64,000 bases of DNA, taken from Cryptomeria japonica. Lineage: Eukaryota > Streptophyta > Pinopsida > Cupressales > Cupressaceae. A program made the translations under genes and the position numbers. Location of the stretch: positions 248,001 to 312,000 of the forward strand of contig NW_026728909.1 of assembly GCF_030272615.1 (NCBI RefSeq). The letters run 5' to 3'. This document shows, in pieces, positions 1 to 9,985 of this stretch. The notes beneath the pieces are model-generated. The model made no database searches. It worked only from the letters and a program-made list of their open reading frames with translations, and was not told the DNA's origin. The first letter of the stretch is position 1. Each line of letters starts with the position of its first letter.

Positions 1-563
1 TACCCGGCGGAGGGCAGCAGCTCGACCAGGGTAAGACATGGACCGTCGATGTGCCGGCAGGGACAAAGGGAGCAAGATTCTGGGGCCGAACCGGCTGCTC
101 TTTTGATGCGAGCGACCGAGGAACCTGTCAAACCGGTGACTGCAACGGCCAATTGAGCTGCCAGGTCTCGGGAGGCATTCCCACCACGCTGGCTGAGTAC
201 ACCCTCAATGGAGATGGCAACAAGGACTTCTACGACGTCTCCCTGGTGGACGAATTCAACGGTCCTCTCTCCATCAATCCTACAAACGGACAGTGCACTG
301 CCCCTGCATGCAAAGCCGACGTCAATGCTGTTTGCCCTGCTGAGTTGAAGGTGAATGGCGGATGCAATAGTGCCTGCACTGTCTTTCAAACTGACCAGTA
401 TTGCTACAGAGGTGCCTATGTCGACAACTGCCCTGCCACAAACTACTCGATGATCTTCAAGAACCAGTGCCCTCAGGCCTACAGTTATGCCAAGGATGAT
501 ACTTCCAGCACTTTCACCTGCCCTTCTGGAACCACTGACTACAGTATTGTATTCTGTCCCTAA
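1..563 (+). CDS. Thaumatin-like protein, gene A copy 0 (5'-truncated by window edge)
   Basis: This is the 3' part of exon 2 of a thaumatin-like PR-5 gene; exon 1, the intron and the first 63 bases of exon 2 lie outside the window. Base 1 is the second base of a Leu codon and the TAA stop is at 561-563. It carries the thaumatin signature ([14 protein letters not shown]) and the FCP carboxy end. It shares the Cys-to-Tyr change in QYCYRG with the other A copies. An AATAAA signal lies at 736-741. The 3' flank to about 805 is homologous to that of gene B. Confidence 0.9.
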   Translation, partial: PGGGQQLDQGKTWTVDVPAGTKGARFWGRTGCSFDASDRGTCQTGDCNGQLSCQVSGGIPTTLAEYTLNGDGNKDFYDVSLVDEFNGPLSINPTNGQCTAPACKADVNAVCPAELKVNGGCNSACTVFQTDQYCYRGAYVDNCPATNYSMIFKNQCPQAYSYAKDDTSSTFTCPSGTTDYSIVFCP

Positions 564-805
564 ATCTATATAGGAGTATGCTCATCTACATCCTAATAAT
601 CAGCTATGAGTGTATCACCTCCGTATTTAGTATCTGATATATGGTGGCATAAACTATCACTCGGTAGTCATATAAATAAGCCATCATTTGTTGTAAGGCG
701 TTAGATGCAATTTTGAAGTATCACAGTTTACTATAAATAAAAGTCCAATATTCTAATGGGCAATTTGAAATAGGTAATTCATATGCAATATCTTTTTATA
801 AATGT

Positions 806-2066
806 CTTTTATTATTTTAGTAGGGAAGGGGTCCTAAACCCTTACAAAAAAAACAAATAAACTAGAGAGCAACGACACAATCGCTGGCATCGGATAGCCA
901 ACACCCCAGAAAGCATAGAAACAACTCTCAAAAGTAATAAAACACTAACAATACCCACATAACTAAACATAATAACCCTCTCCAACTTCCTACTATCCAT
1001 AATACAACTACTAGCATATAACTAAAAAGAGTTCATAATAGTATCAGAGTACTTAATCCACATGAAAACACCCAACATAAGGCATGCAGGCCTGTTTAGA
1101 TAAAAGTCCATGTTAAAACTAATACTATCATCTTTTGAAATCAACCCAGACCAAAAAAAAGCACCAACCCAATAGCATCCTACTCATCCTTGATGACGTT
1201 CCATTCCCGCACAAGACACTACATCAGTTCCTTCTAGATCTTAGGTTACAACATGTCCTCTTTCTGCTCCTCTTGCAGGTTGACATCCTTCATCTTTTTT
1301 GCTTTTTTCTTCATCTTTCTCTATCTCAAGACAAACCCCATAACGACATTCTGCATAATTCATCAGTAATAGCACATAGGGAATTCAAGGCCTCTCCCAT
1401 TAGCTGATGTCCTTGCCTATATTCGTCCATCTTCGCTTTAAGGTTCATGACCTTAACTTGTAGGTTAATTATCTAGTTTTGCTATTATTTGATGCTAAAA
1501 TTCTCCTCCTCGGTAGGAGAGTCCTGAGAACAGGGCACCATTTCCACATCCTAAAAAAGTATTTTGAAGCAAGGATTTTTGTTTTGAATCAACCTTGTCC
1601 TCTAGAGAATCACTTAAACCCTTTGAATCCTCCTTACTGTCCTCCCCTTGTTCCTCCCCTTCCACCTGAAATTCCTCATCCTCCCCCCCTCCTCACTAGA
1701 GCTCCTGAGTTGTCATCATCATCAAGGGTAAAAGCCTTTGCCGGTTCAGGGGAAACATCTTCGGTTTCAATTTGTTTTTCTTGTCTTTGGCGAGCAGATG
1801 AGCCGACCTTCTTTCACCAAAGTGACCCTCCTATTTCTCCTTTTCATGCAGGTTATCTTTCACCTAATCTCATAGTTCTTACAAGATGAAAAATCAGACA
1901 CCAATAATATCTATAGGTCCATTGCTATTGTATCCCATCCGTCGTATGATCAGGAATCATTAACCATATTGTTGTGTTGGTATGGCCACCTCTAGAGTAG
2001 CAGCTCTGACCTCTTCCTCATCCTTGTATAGCCAACTAAGGATGTCTTTCCCTTATGATTCATTTG
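806..2066 (-). pseudogene. Decayed minus-strand coding-like tract of unknown identity
   Basis: No intact gene is seen. Read on the minus strand, several short open stretches resemble protein. One just after the protease remnant (about 1960-2045) contains WLYKDEEEV. Another (about 1590-1810) is very rich in Asp and Glu and is broken by a stop and by a shift at a seven-C run (1684-1690). A third (about 1350-1470) has a heptad-like pattern including KAKMDEYRQGHQ. About 806-900 could be a non-LTR element 3' end, but this is weak. No reverse transcriptase, RNase H or integrase motif was recognised. The plus-strand open frames here are low-complexity antisense. Confidence 0.4.
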
Positions 2067-2768
2067 CTAGTGTGCCCAATTGGATAAATTTTCCATCAAA
2101 CTTGGTGATGGGTTGTGTTGATTGATGTGTCGATGCAGAAGGTTGTCCATGAGATTTTGGTGATGTTGGTAATTTTGATAGACACATGGGTTCAAAATAG
2201 TATTCTCCCATGCCTTGATCTTTGATTTCAACTTTTGTTTGAAGTCCATGGATAAAGACTTGATTTTTTCTTGATGATGATCTAATGCTAAGGAAGCTGG
2301 AGCTTTCCTATTGTGTGGAACTAGGCTGTCTTGAGCTGTCCCCATAGCATTGCAATGTTGAAAAGGATTATTATCGGTAGATATGGAGATTTCCTGTCCA
2401 TTATATGGGAATTTGACACACTGATGGTATGTTGAAGGCACTACTTGCATTTCATGTATCCAAGGATGACCCAATAGAATATTGTATGTTAAGTCTATGT
2501 CTAAGACTTGGCACATAGTGTCCCTTTGTATCAGTCCTACCTAAATAGGTAGTATCACTGTTCCTTTAGATGACTTGTCTTCATCATCATAGGCCTTGAT
2601 GGTGATCTTTTTGTTTGGATCAATAGACTTCTCAAAGAAGCCTAATGCACGGATAAGCTTTAAAGCACATATATTGAGACCAACTCCTCCATCTATTAAT
2701 ACTCTTTTAACTCGATGTTTGTAGACTAAGACTTTGATATGAAGGGGAGTGTTATGTGGATGACTCAA
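2067..2768 (-). pseudogene. Ty3/gypsy retropepsin-like protease remnant
   Basis: The minus-strand frame contains VLIDGGVGLNI, matching the flap-preceding active-site motif of plant Ty3/gypsy aspartic proteases (usual form D-[ST]-G; here D-G-G). Downstream is YNILLGHPWIHEM, the conserved end of the same domain. Both parts are in one frame but separated by an in-frame TAG at 2541-2543. The same frame runs on from the nucleocapsid-like part through a TAA at 2799-2801. The fragment ends before any reverse transcriptase. It is a dead polyprotein relic, not a host gene. Confidence 0.8.
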
Positions 2769-2798
2769 AGAGACATTATCATGTTGGAAAAGGTGAGT

Positions 2799-3452
2799 TT
2801 ATGAGGCCCTGTCATATGAGCCACCATGGCTTGGAATTTTATCAATGTCCAGATCTTGAGGAATGTTTGTTTCAACCAATGCTTGTTCTAAGATATCCTT
2901 ATCTTTTGGTGAGAACTTGAGCAACTCGAGTATAGATATTTGAGCAGGAGTTCTCTGTAGTTGATAAACCAAATCATATTGAGTATTGGGAATAGTGGTG
3001 GATGTTGATGTATGCCCTTTCAAGACGCATTTTTGAGCTTTGGTTGTCACATTGATTGATGCATGGTCTTGTTTGTCCTTGATTTTTATGACATTTATTT
3101 GGTTATCATCTATCAATATGTGATTGATGGTGTTGTTGTACAGGTGATTTATACAAGCTCCTCTTGTATCATTTGATGATGGAGCTCCTCCCTTCTTGTA
3201 ATTTGGAAGAGGATTTTTAAAAGCATCGTGGTCACCGTTTGTTTTGAGACCATCAACCATTAAATCACCTCTATTGATCATATCCTGACCAATATTCTTA
3301 AGCCTCATGAAATCATTTGTGTGATGTCCTTTGTTTCGATGAAAATCACAAAAATACGAATCATTCCACCAAGGTGGTTTGACCTGGGGTTCAAAGTTGT
3401 TTATGGTCAGTAATGTGATAATTTTGTTCGCCAGGAGTTCTCGAAATGTCAA
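2799..3452 (-). pseudogene. Ty3/gypsy gag carboxy-terminal (nucleocapsid-like) remnant
   Basis: This minus-strand open stretch contains FCDFHRNKGHHTNDF, the zinc-knuckle-like region seen in many plant Ty3/gypsy gag proteins (C-x2-H-x3/4-GH-x4-C). The last metal-ligand position is Phe instead of Cys, so the knuckle is probably non-functional. The preceding PPWWNDSYF is typical of the linker before it. The stretch lies between the gag core and protease remnants, as expected for a gag-pro order. Residue 54 of the stretch is Gly here (base 3289 C) but Val in units 2 and 3. Confidence 0.78.
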
Positions 3453-3672
3453 TTCTAAGGTTTTCCCTAATGGTGTGTAGATGTGTCTATTTGGGAAAGT
3501 GTTGGTGTTACCTCTTTGGTTTGTATTATTCCCTCAGTTAGCCTTGTTTATTGTTGTTGCCTTGGGTATTGTTATTGGTATTTGAAATTGAAGGTCCTTG
3601 ATTGGTATTTTGTGGATAAGTGTTAGTGCCTTGATTAACACCCTTTTGATTTTTGTTAGATTGTGGATTACC

Positions 3673-4762
3673 TCATAAAGCTAATACTGGTTGTTTGGAC
3701 TTCATATCATTAGCATCAGCTCCTCCATCATTAACAATGTTTTTGTTTCTTGTCCAAAATCTTGATTTGTCTAAAGTGTTGTTGTTATTTTTATTGTTAA
3801 AGGAGTGAGTGTTGGATGAGTTAATTCCTTCCTTAAATAACTTCAATGTTCCTTTCTTGATGTAGGCTTCCTCTACTTGGATTCCATTTTCTATCAACTT
3901 GGTAAAAGCTGGTATGCATTGGAGCTTGAGTTGATAACACATCTCACTATTTAGATTGTCAATAAAGATCTCCATCTTTTCCTTTTCAGGCATGTCTCGA
4001 GGATATCTCGAAACCATACGTCTCCAACACTGAAGAAACACCATGAATGTTTCATTGCTTTTTTGTTTGGTGTTGCATACATCCAACATGGTGATTGCAT
4101 CCTAAATATTATAGGAGTATTTTGTGATAAATTTGTTTACAAACTCATCAAATGATCTGATGGGAAGTGTAAGTTTAGACAACCACTCCATTGTTTTCCC
4201 TCCCAAACTTCTTGGGAATAGTCTCATTAAGAATCATCGTGAGAAAACTCTAGGCTTATGGTACAAAATTCCCGAACATGATTGCGAGGATCACTTTTAG
4301 CATCGTATTTGTCGTACTTTCGCATATCTGAATTTGGGGGAAAAGGTATCATGTTTAATCTCCTGTCAAAGGAGTAAGGACAGATTTCATCCAAGGAGTA
4401 TCGCATTGTGGTCCCTTGTTGCATGTTCTACATTTGCCTTTGCAGCATTTGGATTTGTTGTGTAAGAGTGACCATGGGTGCATTTGTATGTCGAGGGAAA
4501 CCTTCCCCCTTTCATTAAGATTATCCTGAGGTCGGCCATGGTTGTGTTCGGGGGTGTTATTTTGTTCATGCATGATTTATGGGCCATGTGTTTCTTCTTC
4601 TATTTTTTGGTCTTGATAGGCATAATTTCTAGACCTTGTTCTAAAAATTCTTTCAGCGACATTCCTTAAGTTTTCGGTATTAAAATCTTTAGGAAGTGTA
4701 ACTCCTTTTCTAGTTAGCATGAGCATATATTTTTCCTCGTTTGCTTCAATAAGTCTTTCCAT
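3673..4762 (-). pseudogene. Ty3/gypsy gag core remnant with stops and frameshifts
   Basis: Three minus-strand pieces line up with a plant retrotransposon gag. The amino-terminal piece (4577-4762) begins MERLIEANEEKYMLMLTRKG. The middle piece (4227-4424) has the PFPPNSDMRKYDKYD motif that usually opens the gag core. The third (3673-4089) has KQKSNETFMVFLQCWRRM, matching the retrotransposon gag domain (PF03732 type). Stops and frame changes lie between the pieces, including one near 4430 and one near 4230, so no full gag can be made. The same breaks are present in every complete unit. Confidence 0.82.
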
Positions 4763-4790
4763 GAGCCTTTGGAATGAGGGGTTTTCTTGA

Positions 4791-5033
4791 CATTCTTGGA
4801 GTTGTCATTCCTAAGTCACTTTGCTCAATGATTTGAGAGAAAAGACATTGACTTGAGGGATCATGTTAGATAGAGAACAATGGAACATCCCTTGGGAAGT
4901 TGAGCTATTCAATATAGCTCCATAACTTGCACCAAGAGTCCCATTGGTGTGTGGATCTTTTGGAACCTTAATTTTACGTTTCTGTACACCACATTTCCTG
5001 CACACATTTGTGGCGCCCACCATGGGGCCGAAC
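4791..5033 (+). repeat. Inverted LTR-end plus primer-binding-site segment
   Basis: This segment is an inverted copy of 6241-6486, with roughly 90 percent identity by eye. It contains the last ~216 bp of an LTR, ending in CACACA at 5006, a four-base spacer, then TGGCGCCCACC at 5011, the start of a primer-binding site complementary to tRNA-Lys. It points toward the opposite arm, so the two primer-binding sites face each other across ~1.2 kb. Gag homology on the minus strand begins at the outer edge (4790). The rest of the LTR is missing on this side. Confidence 0.75.
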
Positions 5034-5092
5034 CCCATTAATCTTATCATTTTTTTTGTAGGAGCAATATTGCAAGCACGTGGGAAAGCTGG

Positions 5093-5377
5093 TTTAGCAC
5101 ATTGGGACCTTTCTTTAGTGCGTAGAAACATTAGTTAGTGCTTCTAGTATACTATTTAGTGAAGACCTCTCCACTAGCACATTTAGACTTTTTGTTAGCA
5201 CCTGATATTCTGGTTGTATTCTATATCATCATAACGCATTCGACAAACATAGTAGAACATTCGGTAACCATCTTAGCGCATAGAAGTCATTTTGTAGCAC
5301 ATTTTCATGTTTTTGTAGTGCATCTGCACGTTTCTGTAGCTCACCTGTGCAATAGTCTAATGCATAGCTCTAACAAA
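5093..5377. repeat. Degenerate 21-bp tandem repeat in retroelement leader
   Basis: Seven units in exact 21-bp phase occupy 5231-5377, each starting with a variant of NTAGYGCAT (for example TTAGCGCAT, GTAGCACAT, GTAGTGCAT, GTAGCTCAC). About six less regular units precede them from 5093. Only the first nine or so bases are conserved; the remaining twelve differ. Because 21 is a multiple of three, one frame shows His every seven residues, but nothing else supports a protein here. Confidence 0.8.
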
Positions 5378-6240
5378 GGAAAACGCAAAACTGTAATCGA
5401 AGAAAGAAAATTTTAGGCTTGTGAAGCCCACCCTCAGAATTTGATTATTTTGCTAACTGATTTTGTTCAGGTTCAAACCTTTTTCTGCAGGAGCAATAGG
5501 AGTTAGTTTAAGTTTTTCTTTTCTTTCTTTCAAAAGTTAGTTAAAAAGAACTCACCCTCTTTTTTATTGCAAAAGCTTAAAATAAACCTCATAAGTTCTT
5601 TGGGATGTTTAAAATGAACTTCATACTTTCCTTTGGTATTTAAAACAAAACTTCATCTTTTTCTTATTGCATGGGTAAAAAGAACAACAAAGAAAAAAAT
5701 TTCATTCTTCCAAGTTAGGAAAACACTTCGTTCGGGTTTTAAAAGAACAACAAATTTACTTTTCAATCAACAAAGGTAAAAAGAAATTCACCTTCCTTTG
5801 GTGCCTAAAAGGATTCATTTTAATTTATTGCAAAAGTAAAAGAAACTCATCTTTATTTTGTGCAAGGAAAAAGGGAAAGTTCTCACTTATCAACTTTAAT
5901 TTTGTTGACCAAAATCACGATTTCTTTTGTTGACCAGGATTTCCAATTTTTTGATAGAAAATCATTGCTATAAAAGGTTAAAAAGAACACCATACTTTTT
6001 GGAGCAAAATCTCCAAACAGAAGTTAGCAAATCATTTCTTTGAAAGGTTAAAAAGAACACTTGAGTGCCTTGTCTCGAAAGTGGAAAGTATATGCTCTCC
6101 CCTTAATTGGGTGACCAAAATGCCAAACCACTCTTTCATGCTTTCTTCATTTCAAGCAGTTAAATCATTTAGCAAGCCTGTCATCCCGAGTTTCTCTTAG
6201 AGTGCCATTTAAATGGTCGGTGAGAAGGGAATGACCTAAT
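5378..6240. mobile_element. Retroelement untranslated leader with recurring TAAAARGAAC motifs
   Basis: No gene is present. The stretch is A/T-rich with recurring variants of TAAAARGAAC roughly every 40-130 bp (near 5540, 5612, 5679, 5740, 5779, 5839, 5969 and 6049), two within longer matches GGTTAAAAAGAACAC at about 5967 and 6047. It lies between the two facing primer-binding sites and is best read as the internal leader of the LTR element. Confidence 0.6.
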
Positions 6241-7695
6241 TTCGAGCCCCATGGTGGGTGCCAGAAATGTTTGTGGGAAATGCAGTGGTGTACAAAAACA
6301 TAAAATTCAGGTTCCAAAAGATCCACACACCAATGGGACTCTTGGTGCAAGTTATGAAGCTATATTGAATAGCTCAACTTCCCAAGGGATGTTCCATTGT
6401 TCTCTATCTCACAGGATCCCTCAAGTCAATGTCTTTTCTCTCAAATCACGGAGCAAAGTGACTTAGGAATAACAACTCCAAGAATGGGTGATGTTTGATT
6501 AATTTACCATGATTTCATTCCTAGATATGTATGATATTGAATCTATGATGATTTTAAACTAGTATGAATTTTATGTTATGATAAAGATTAGCAATCCTCT
6601 CCTAACAATATATACTAGTCTAACATGGATATGCTATGATATTTAAAATTACTTCTAAAATGCTATTAAGATGATTTTATCAAAGAGAGGCTAAATGCTC
6701 AGTAAAATGACTATAGATTACATGCATGAAACTTGGATATCTCAAAATGAGAGAATGAGAGCTCTATTTATAGGGAAAATAGGGAAATGGATGGTCAAGA
6801 TTGGATAATCTTAACAAGGGCCAGGATTGAAAGTTATCAATCCATGTTTACAATTCTCACCAATGAAATGGTGACAATTGTCAACAAGAGGTTGCTTGAG
6901 AGGAGATGAAATAATAATTAAATGCTTGAGAAGACATGATGGTTACCTTAGGAGCTAAGGGTTAATGTTAGGTTAGGGTTATCCATTGGATAAAGCTTTT
7001 ACCCAAGCAGTAAACTCTTGTGCAAGGGTTAAAGGGATAACCAAAGTTAAAGCCATGAATGTTTTATGAGACCCTTGGGTTAGATGAGGGTTGAGTTAGA
7101 GAGAAAGTCTCTAGCCATGAAAGAAGGTTGAGTTAACCATTAATGGTTATGAAGACTTTGAGGGTTAACTTGTTGAGGACATAAAGCCTTTAATAGTTAT
7201 TGAAGACTTTGAGGGTTTGAGAAGTGACTTCCCTTTTCTTAGGGATGTGACAATAATTAGGAGATGGATTAGGCTAAATTAGAATTGATTAGAATAATCT
7301 AGAAGGGGTTTAGGGAGGCAAGTGGGAGATGTAGGAAAATGGAAGTGGAGGAAAAAGGAATTTAATTAAAATAAAACTACTTTATTTCAATCAAATAGAT
7401 GCAACTTGCATAAATACAAGTGAGGGATTTAAATAAATAAATTAGAATTATTTATTTGCAAGGATTAATTTAATTAAATGTAAGTTTAATTAAAAGGGGA
7501 GAAGGGGGAATTTAATTAAATAAAGTAATTTATTTAATCAAAGGCTAGAAAAGGCTTAGGTGAACTTAATTAAATAAATTGAGTAATTCATTTAATCAAA
7601 TAGATGAATATAAAGAATTTAATTAAATAGAAGAATGAGATTAAAATAAATATTAAATATTCATTTAGGAAAGTGGTCAGATTTATACGTCTACA
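6241..7695 (-). mobile_element. LTR (minus strand) with tRNA-Lys-type primer-binding site
   Basis: On the minus strand an LTR of about 1428 bp runs from TGTAGACG at 7695 to ACA at 6268, giving the standard TG...CA termini. After a four-base spacer, 6263-6241 matches about 21 of 23 positions of the complement of the 3' end of plant tRNA-Lys(CUU) as I recall it, starting TGGCACCCACC. A TATA-like box, CTATAAATAG on the minus strand, lies at 6764-6773 and would direct transcription toward the gag remnant. The U3 part contains repeated TTTAATTAAAT blocks. The expected second LTR past the protease is not present, so the element is truncated. Confidence 0.75.
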
Positions 7696-8710
7696 ATAAT
7701 TACTATCATATCACCAATAATGTGATAAAGGCAATTTGTATGTAATATATAGTTACGGAAAAATTTCTCCCATCTTATTATTATAGTTTAAAAATTTTAA
7801 ATATGTGTATATCCATGCAAATTTATTAGAATCCACTATTATGGATTGAGTTGATACAATATGTATTGGAAAGTAGATTAGTTTTGTGTTGAGTATATTT
7901 ATTTATTAATTCTTACTCTATCTTATTAGCACCATATGTCCTTGTCACATCAAAGAGTGACATATCTTACTACAAACATAAAATAAATACATAATGAATA
8001 CATATTTCAAAATTAGAAATATATAACAACTTTCAACTAAAAAATATAAAATTAATTTCAAGTAAAATGAAATAATCTTTCCAAATAAAATAACTCATAA
8101 CATTTAAATAAAAATAAGAACAAGAAAAAAAAAATGTCAAGTAATATAATTTTAATTATTGTAAAGTAATTTGGCTCATGGGTTCCTTTCCCTATTGAGG
8201 TGGTTGGAGATAGGGTGAAGAACTGATAGTGCTAAGTGCAAAAGTGTGTGGACTTCTTAAAGGCCTCCATTAATGTAGTGAGTCTAGATCATGTCAACTC
8301 GTCCTTTGCATTCACAAACAACCAAAAACCTAATCAAGATATTCCAAAAGGTAATAATGTGAAAATTGAAACTTAGTTTCTCTAGTATGTTTAGTTTGAA
8401 TGTAAAGCTGATAAGAGATATTGGATGTAGCTACTATGTAGGATTTTGTCTACGTAAGTAAGAGTAGAGATGCATTCTGGCCCTATTTTAGATTTGTTAT
8501 TTAATTGAAAAATTTTCAATTTTTAATATATATGGAATGCAACACCCAAAAGTAGCTAGTTTACAAAAAAATCAATTGTGACTCAAAATTTTATTTGATG
8601 AATGTAAATAATCTATATTTTAAAATTAAGATTTATAATTCAAAACAAGTAAATATCTGTACTATTTGAATATATATATATATTTAATATATTAGAACTT
8701 AAAATGTTAA
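7696..8710. other. AT-rich spacer, no gene seen
   Basis: The spacer lies between the LTR end and the 3' flank of gene B. It is strongly AT-rich, with an A10 run near 8130 and a short TA run near 8675. A less AT-rich patch at about 8170-8300 has no recognisable coding content in any frame. The bases just past the LTR (ATAAT) could be one target-site copy, but no partner was identified. Confidence 0.6.
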
Positions 8711-8953
8711 AAAGATAACTGCATATGGATTAGCTTTTCCTCATTACCCATTAAAATACCGATGGAATTTTATTTACAATAAACTGTGATACTTGGAAAC
8801 TGGCATGTATACCTTACACCAACCGATGGCTTATTTACATGACTCTACCAAATGATAGTTTATGCCACCATATATCAGATACTAAATACACGGGTGATAA
8901 GATCATAGCTGATTATTTGGAGGTTATAATGACTATGATGATCCTATATATAT

Positions 8954-9748
8954 CTAGGGACAGAATACAATACTATAGTCGGTGGTACCAGAGGGGCAGG
9001 TGAAAGTGCTGGAAGAATCGTCCTTAGCATAACTGTATGCCTGTGGGCACTGGTTCTTGAACATCATCGAGTAGTTTGTGGCGGGGCAGTTCTTGACATA
9101 GGAACCTCTGCAGCAATACTGGTCAGTTTGAAAGACAGTACAGGCACTATTGCATCCACCATTCACCTTCAATTCAGCAGGGCAAGCAGCATTCACGTCG
9201 GCTTTGCATGCAGGGGCAGTGCACTGTCCATTTGTAGGATTGATGGAGAGAGGAACGTTGAAGCCGTCAACCAGGGAGACATCGTAGAAGTCCTGGTTGC
9301 CATCTCCATTTAGGGTGTACTCGACCAGCGTGGTCGGAACGCCCCCCGAGACTTGGCAGCTCAGTTGGCCGTTGCAGTCACCAGTTTGACAGGTTCCTCG
9401 GCCGCTCGCATCGAAAGAACAGCCAGTTCGGCCCCAGAATCTTGCCGCCTTTGTCCCTGCCGGCACATCGACGGTCCATGTCTGACCTTGGTCAAGCTGC
9501 TGCCCTCCTCCTGGTAGTCCTGCCGCCCAAATTGTGTACCCGCACTGGTTTCGTATATCAAACTTAACTGCCCACGCCTCTGCAACAAAACATACACACA
9601 CAAAAATTATCGTAAGGCCTAGAGAGATGTATATACCATTCAACAACCTACAACACGTATTATTTTACCAACACATCTTACGTTGCATATGTAAAGATAT
9701 GGCCAGTCCAGCCACAAGAACAAGCGCAAGATCTGATACCATCGCCAT
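8954..9748 (-). CDS. Thaumatin-like (PR-5) protein, gene B copy 1
   Basis: This encodes a secreted thaumatin-like protein of 230 residues, the PR-5 family linked to antifungal defence and to conifer pollen allergens. Exon 1 is 9748-9682 (ATG at 9746-9748), the intron is 9681-9580 (GT-AG, 102 bp), and exon 2 is 9579-8954 (TAG). The split codon makes Gln23. Residues 1-26 form a signal peptide with the hydrophobic core [13 protein letters not shown], and cleavage is likely after A-W-A (24-26). The thaumatin signature spans residues 84-97. All 16 family cysteines are present (35, 76, 86, 91, 97, 142, 147, 155, 165, 169, 178, 179, 187, 200, 207, 229). Acidic-cleft residues assignable by motif are R73, E109, D122 and D127. 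AATAAA (minus) is at 8774-8769. Private difference: Ile39 (T at 9532) where copies 2-5 have Val. Confidence 0.94.
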
Positions 9749-9985
9749 TATACCGTCTGAATTGAACGATTGAATGAAGATAGATAGATTGGGTATATGA
9801 GGAGGGATTATTCATTTATATAGAAAAAGATCGCTCCGCCGGTCATGAAGGAAGCAACAGAGGAAGGACCCGGCATGAGAAGGCTAGTATCGTACGCATT
9901 CCGGTTACAGAATTCAAGCTTGCATTTATAACATGACTTGACTTCAGGTAAGAGCTGCCCAGTTTCCAACCGTAAGGGTCATCAA
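9749..9985 (-). promoter_or_regulatory. Gene B promoter and conserved upstream module
   Basis: A TATA box (TATATAAAT on the minus strand) lies at 9822-9814, 66 bp upstream of the ATG, the same spacing as in gene A. The module at 9841-9975 is homologous to two blocks upstream of gene A. It includes GGAAACTGGGCAGC and a double TGACTTGACTT (9934-9944) containing the WRKY W-box core TTGAC[CT]. Gene B has this module once. WRKY control is an inference from the motif and from PR-5 biology. Confidence 0.7.

Noticed and set aside
1135-1889. Two plus-strand open frames of 90 and 136 residues
   Set aside because: Low-complexity Leu/Pro-rich translations; the opposite strand looks more protein-like, and neither starts in a gene-like context.
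5231-5377. Regular repeats resembling a CRISPR array
   Set aside because: Units are 21 bp with only about nine conserved bases, there are no cas genes, and the host is a plant nuclear genome.
5138-5416. Plus-strand 92-residue frame with His every seven residues
   Set aside because: The pattern follows from a 21-bp DNA repeat inside a retroelement leader. No other evidence supports a protein.
6251-6466. Plus-strand 71-residue frame and its minus-strand relative at 4811-5131
   Set aside because: Both are translations of the LTR-end inverted repeat; similarity between them reflects the DNA repeat, not a protein family.
6955-6985. Telomere-like GGGTTA/TTAGGG words
   Set aside because: Only a few irregular copies are present inside the LTR, with no tandem array, so an interstitial telomere is not supported.
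7696-8710. Possible hidden gene in the less AT-rich patch at 8170-8300
   Set aside because: Frequent stops in all six frames and no recognisable motif.
9580-9646. Open frame extending gene B exon 2 into the intron with a hydrophobic, signal-like amino end
   Set aside because: It begins with TTG, not ATG, and the upstream exon with GT-AG splice sites and a TATA box explains the gene and matches gene A. Retained-intron translation is not supported.
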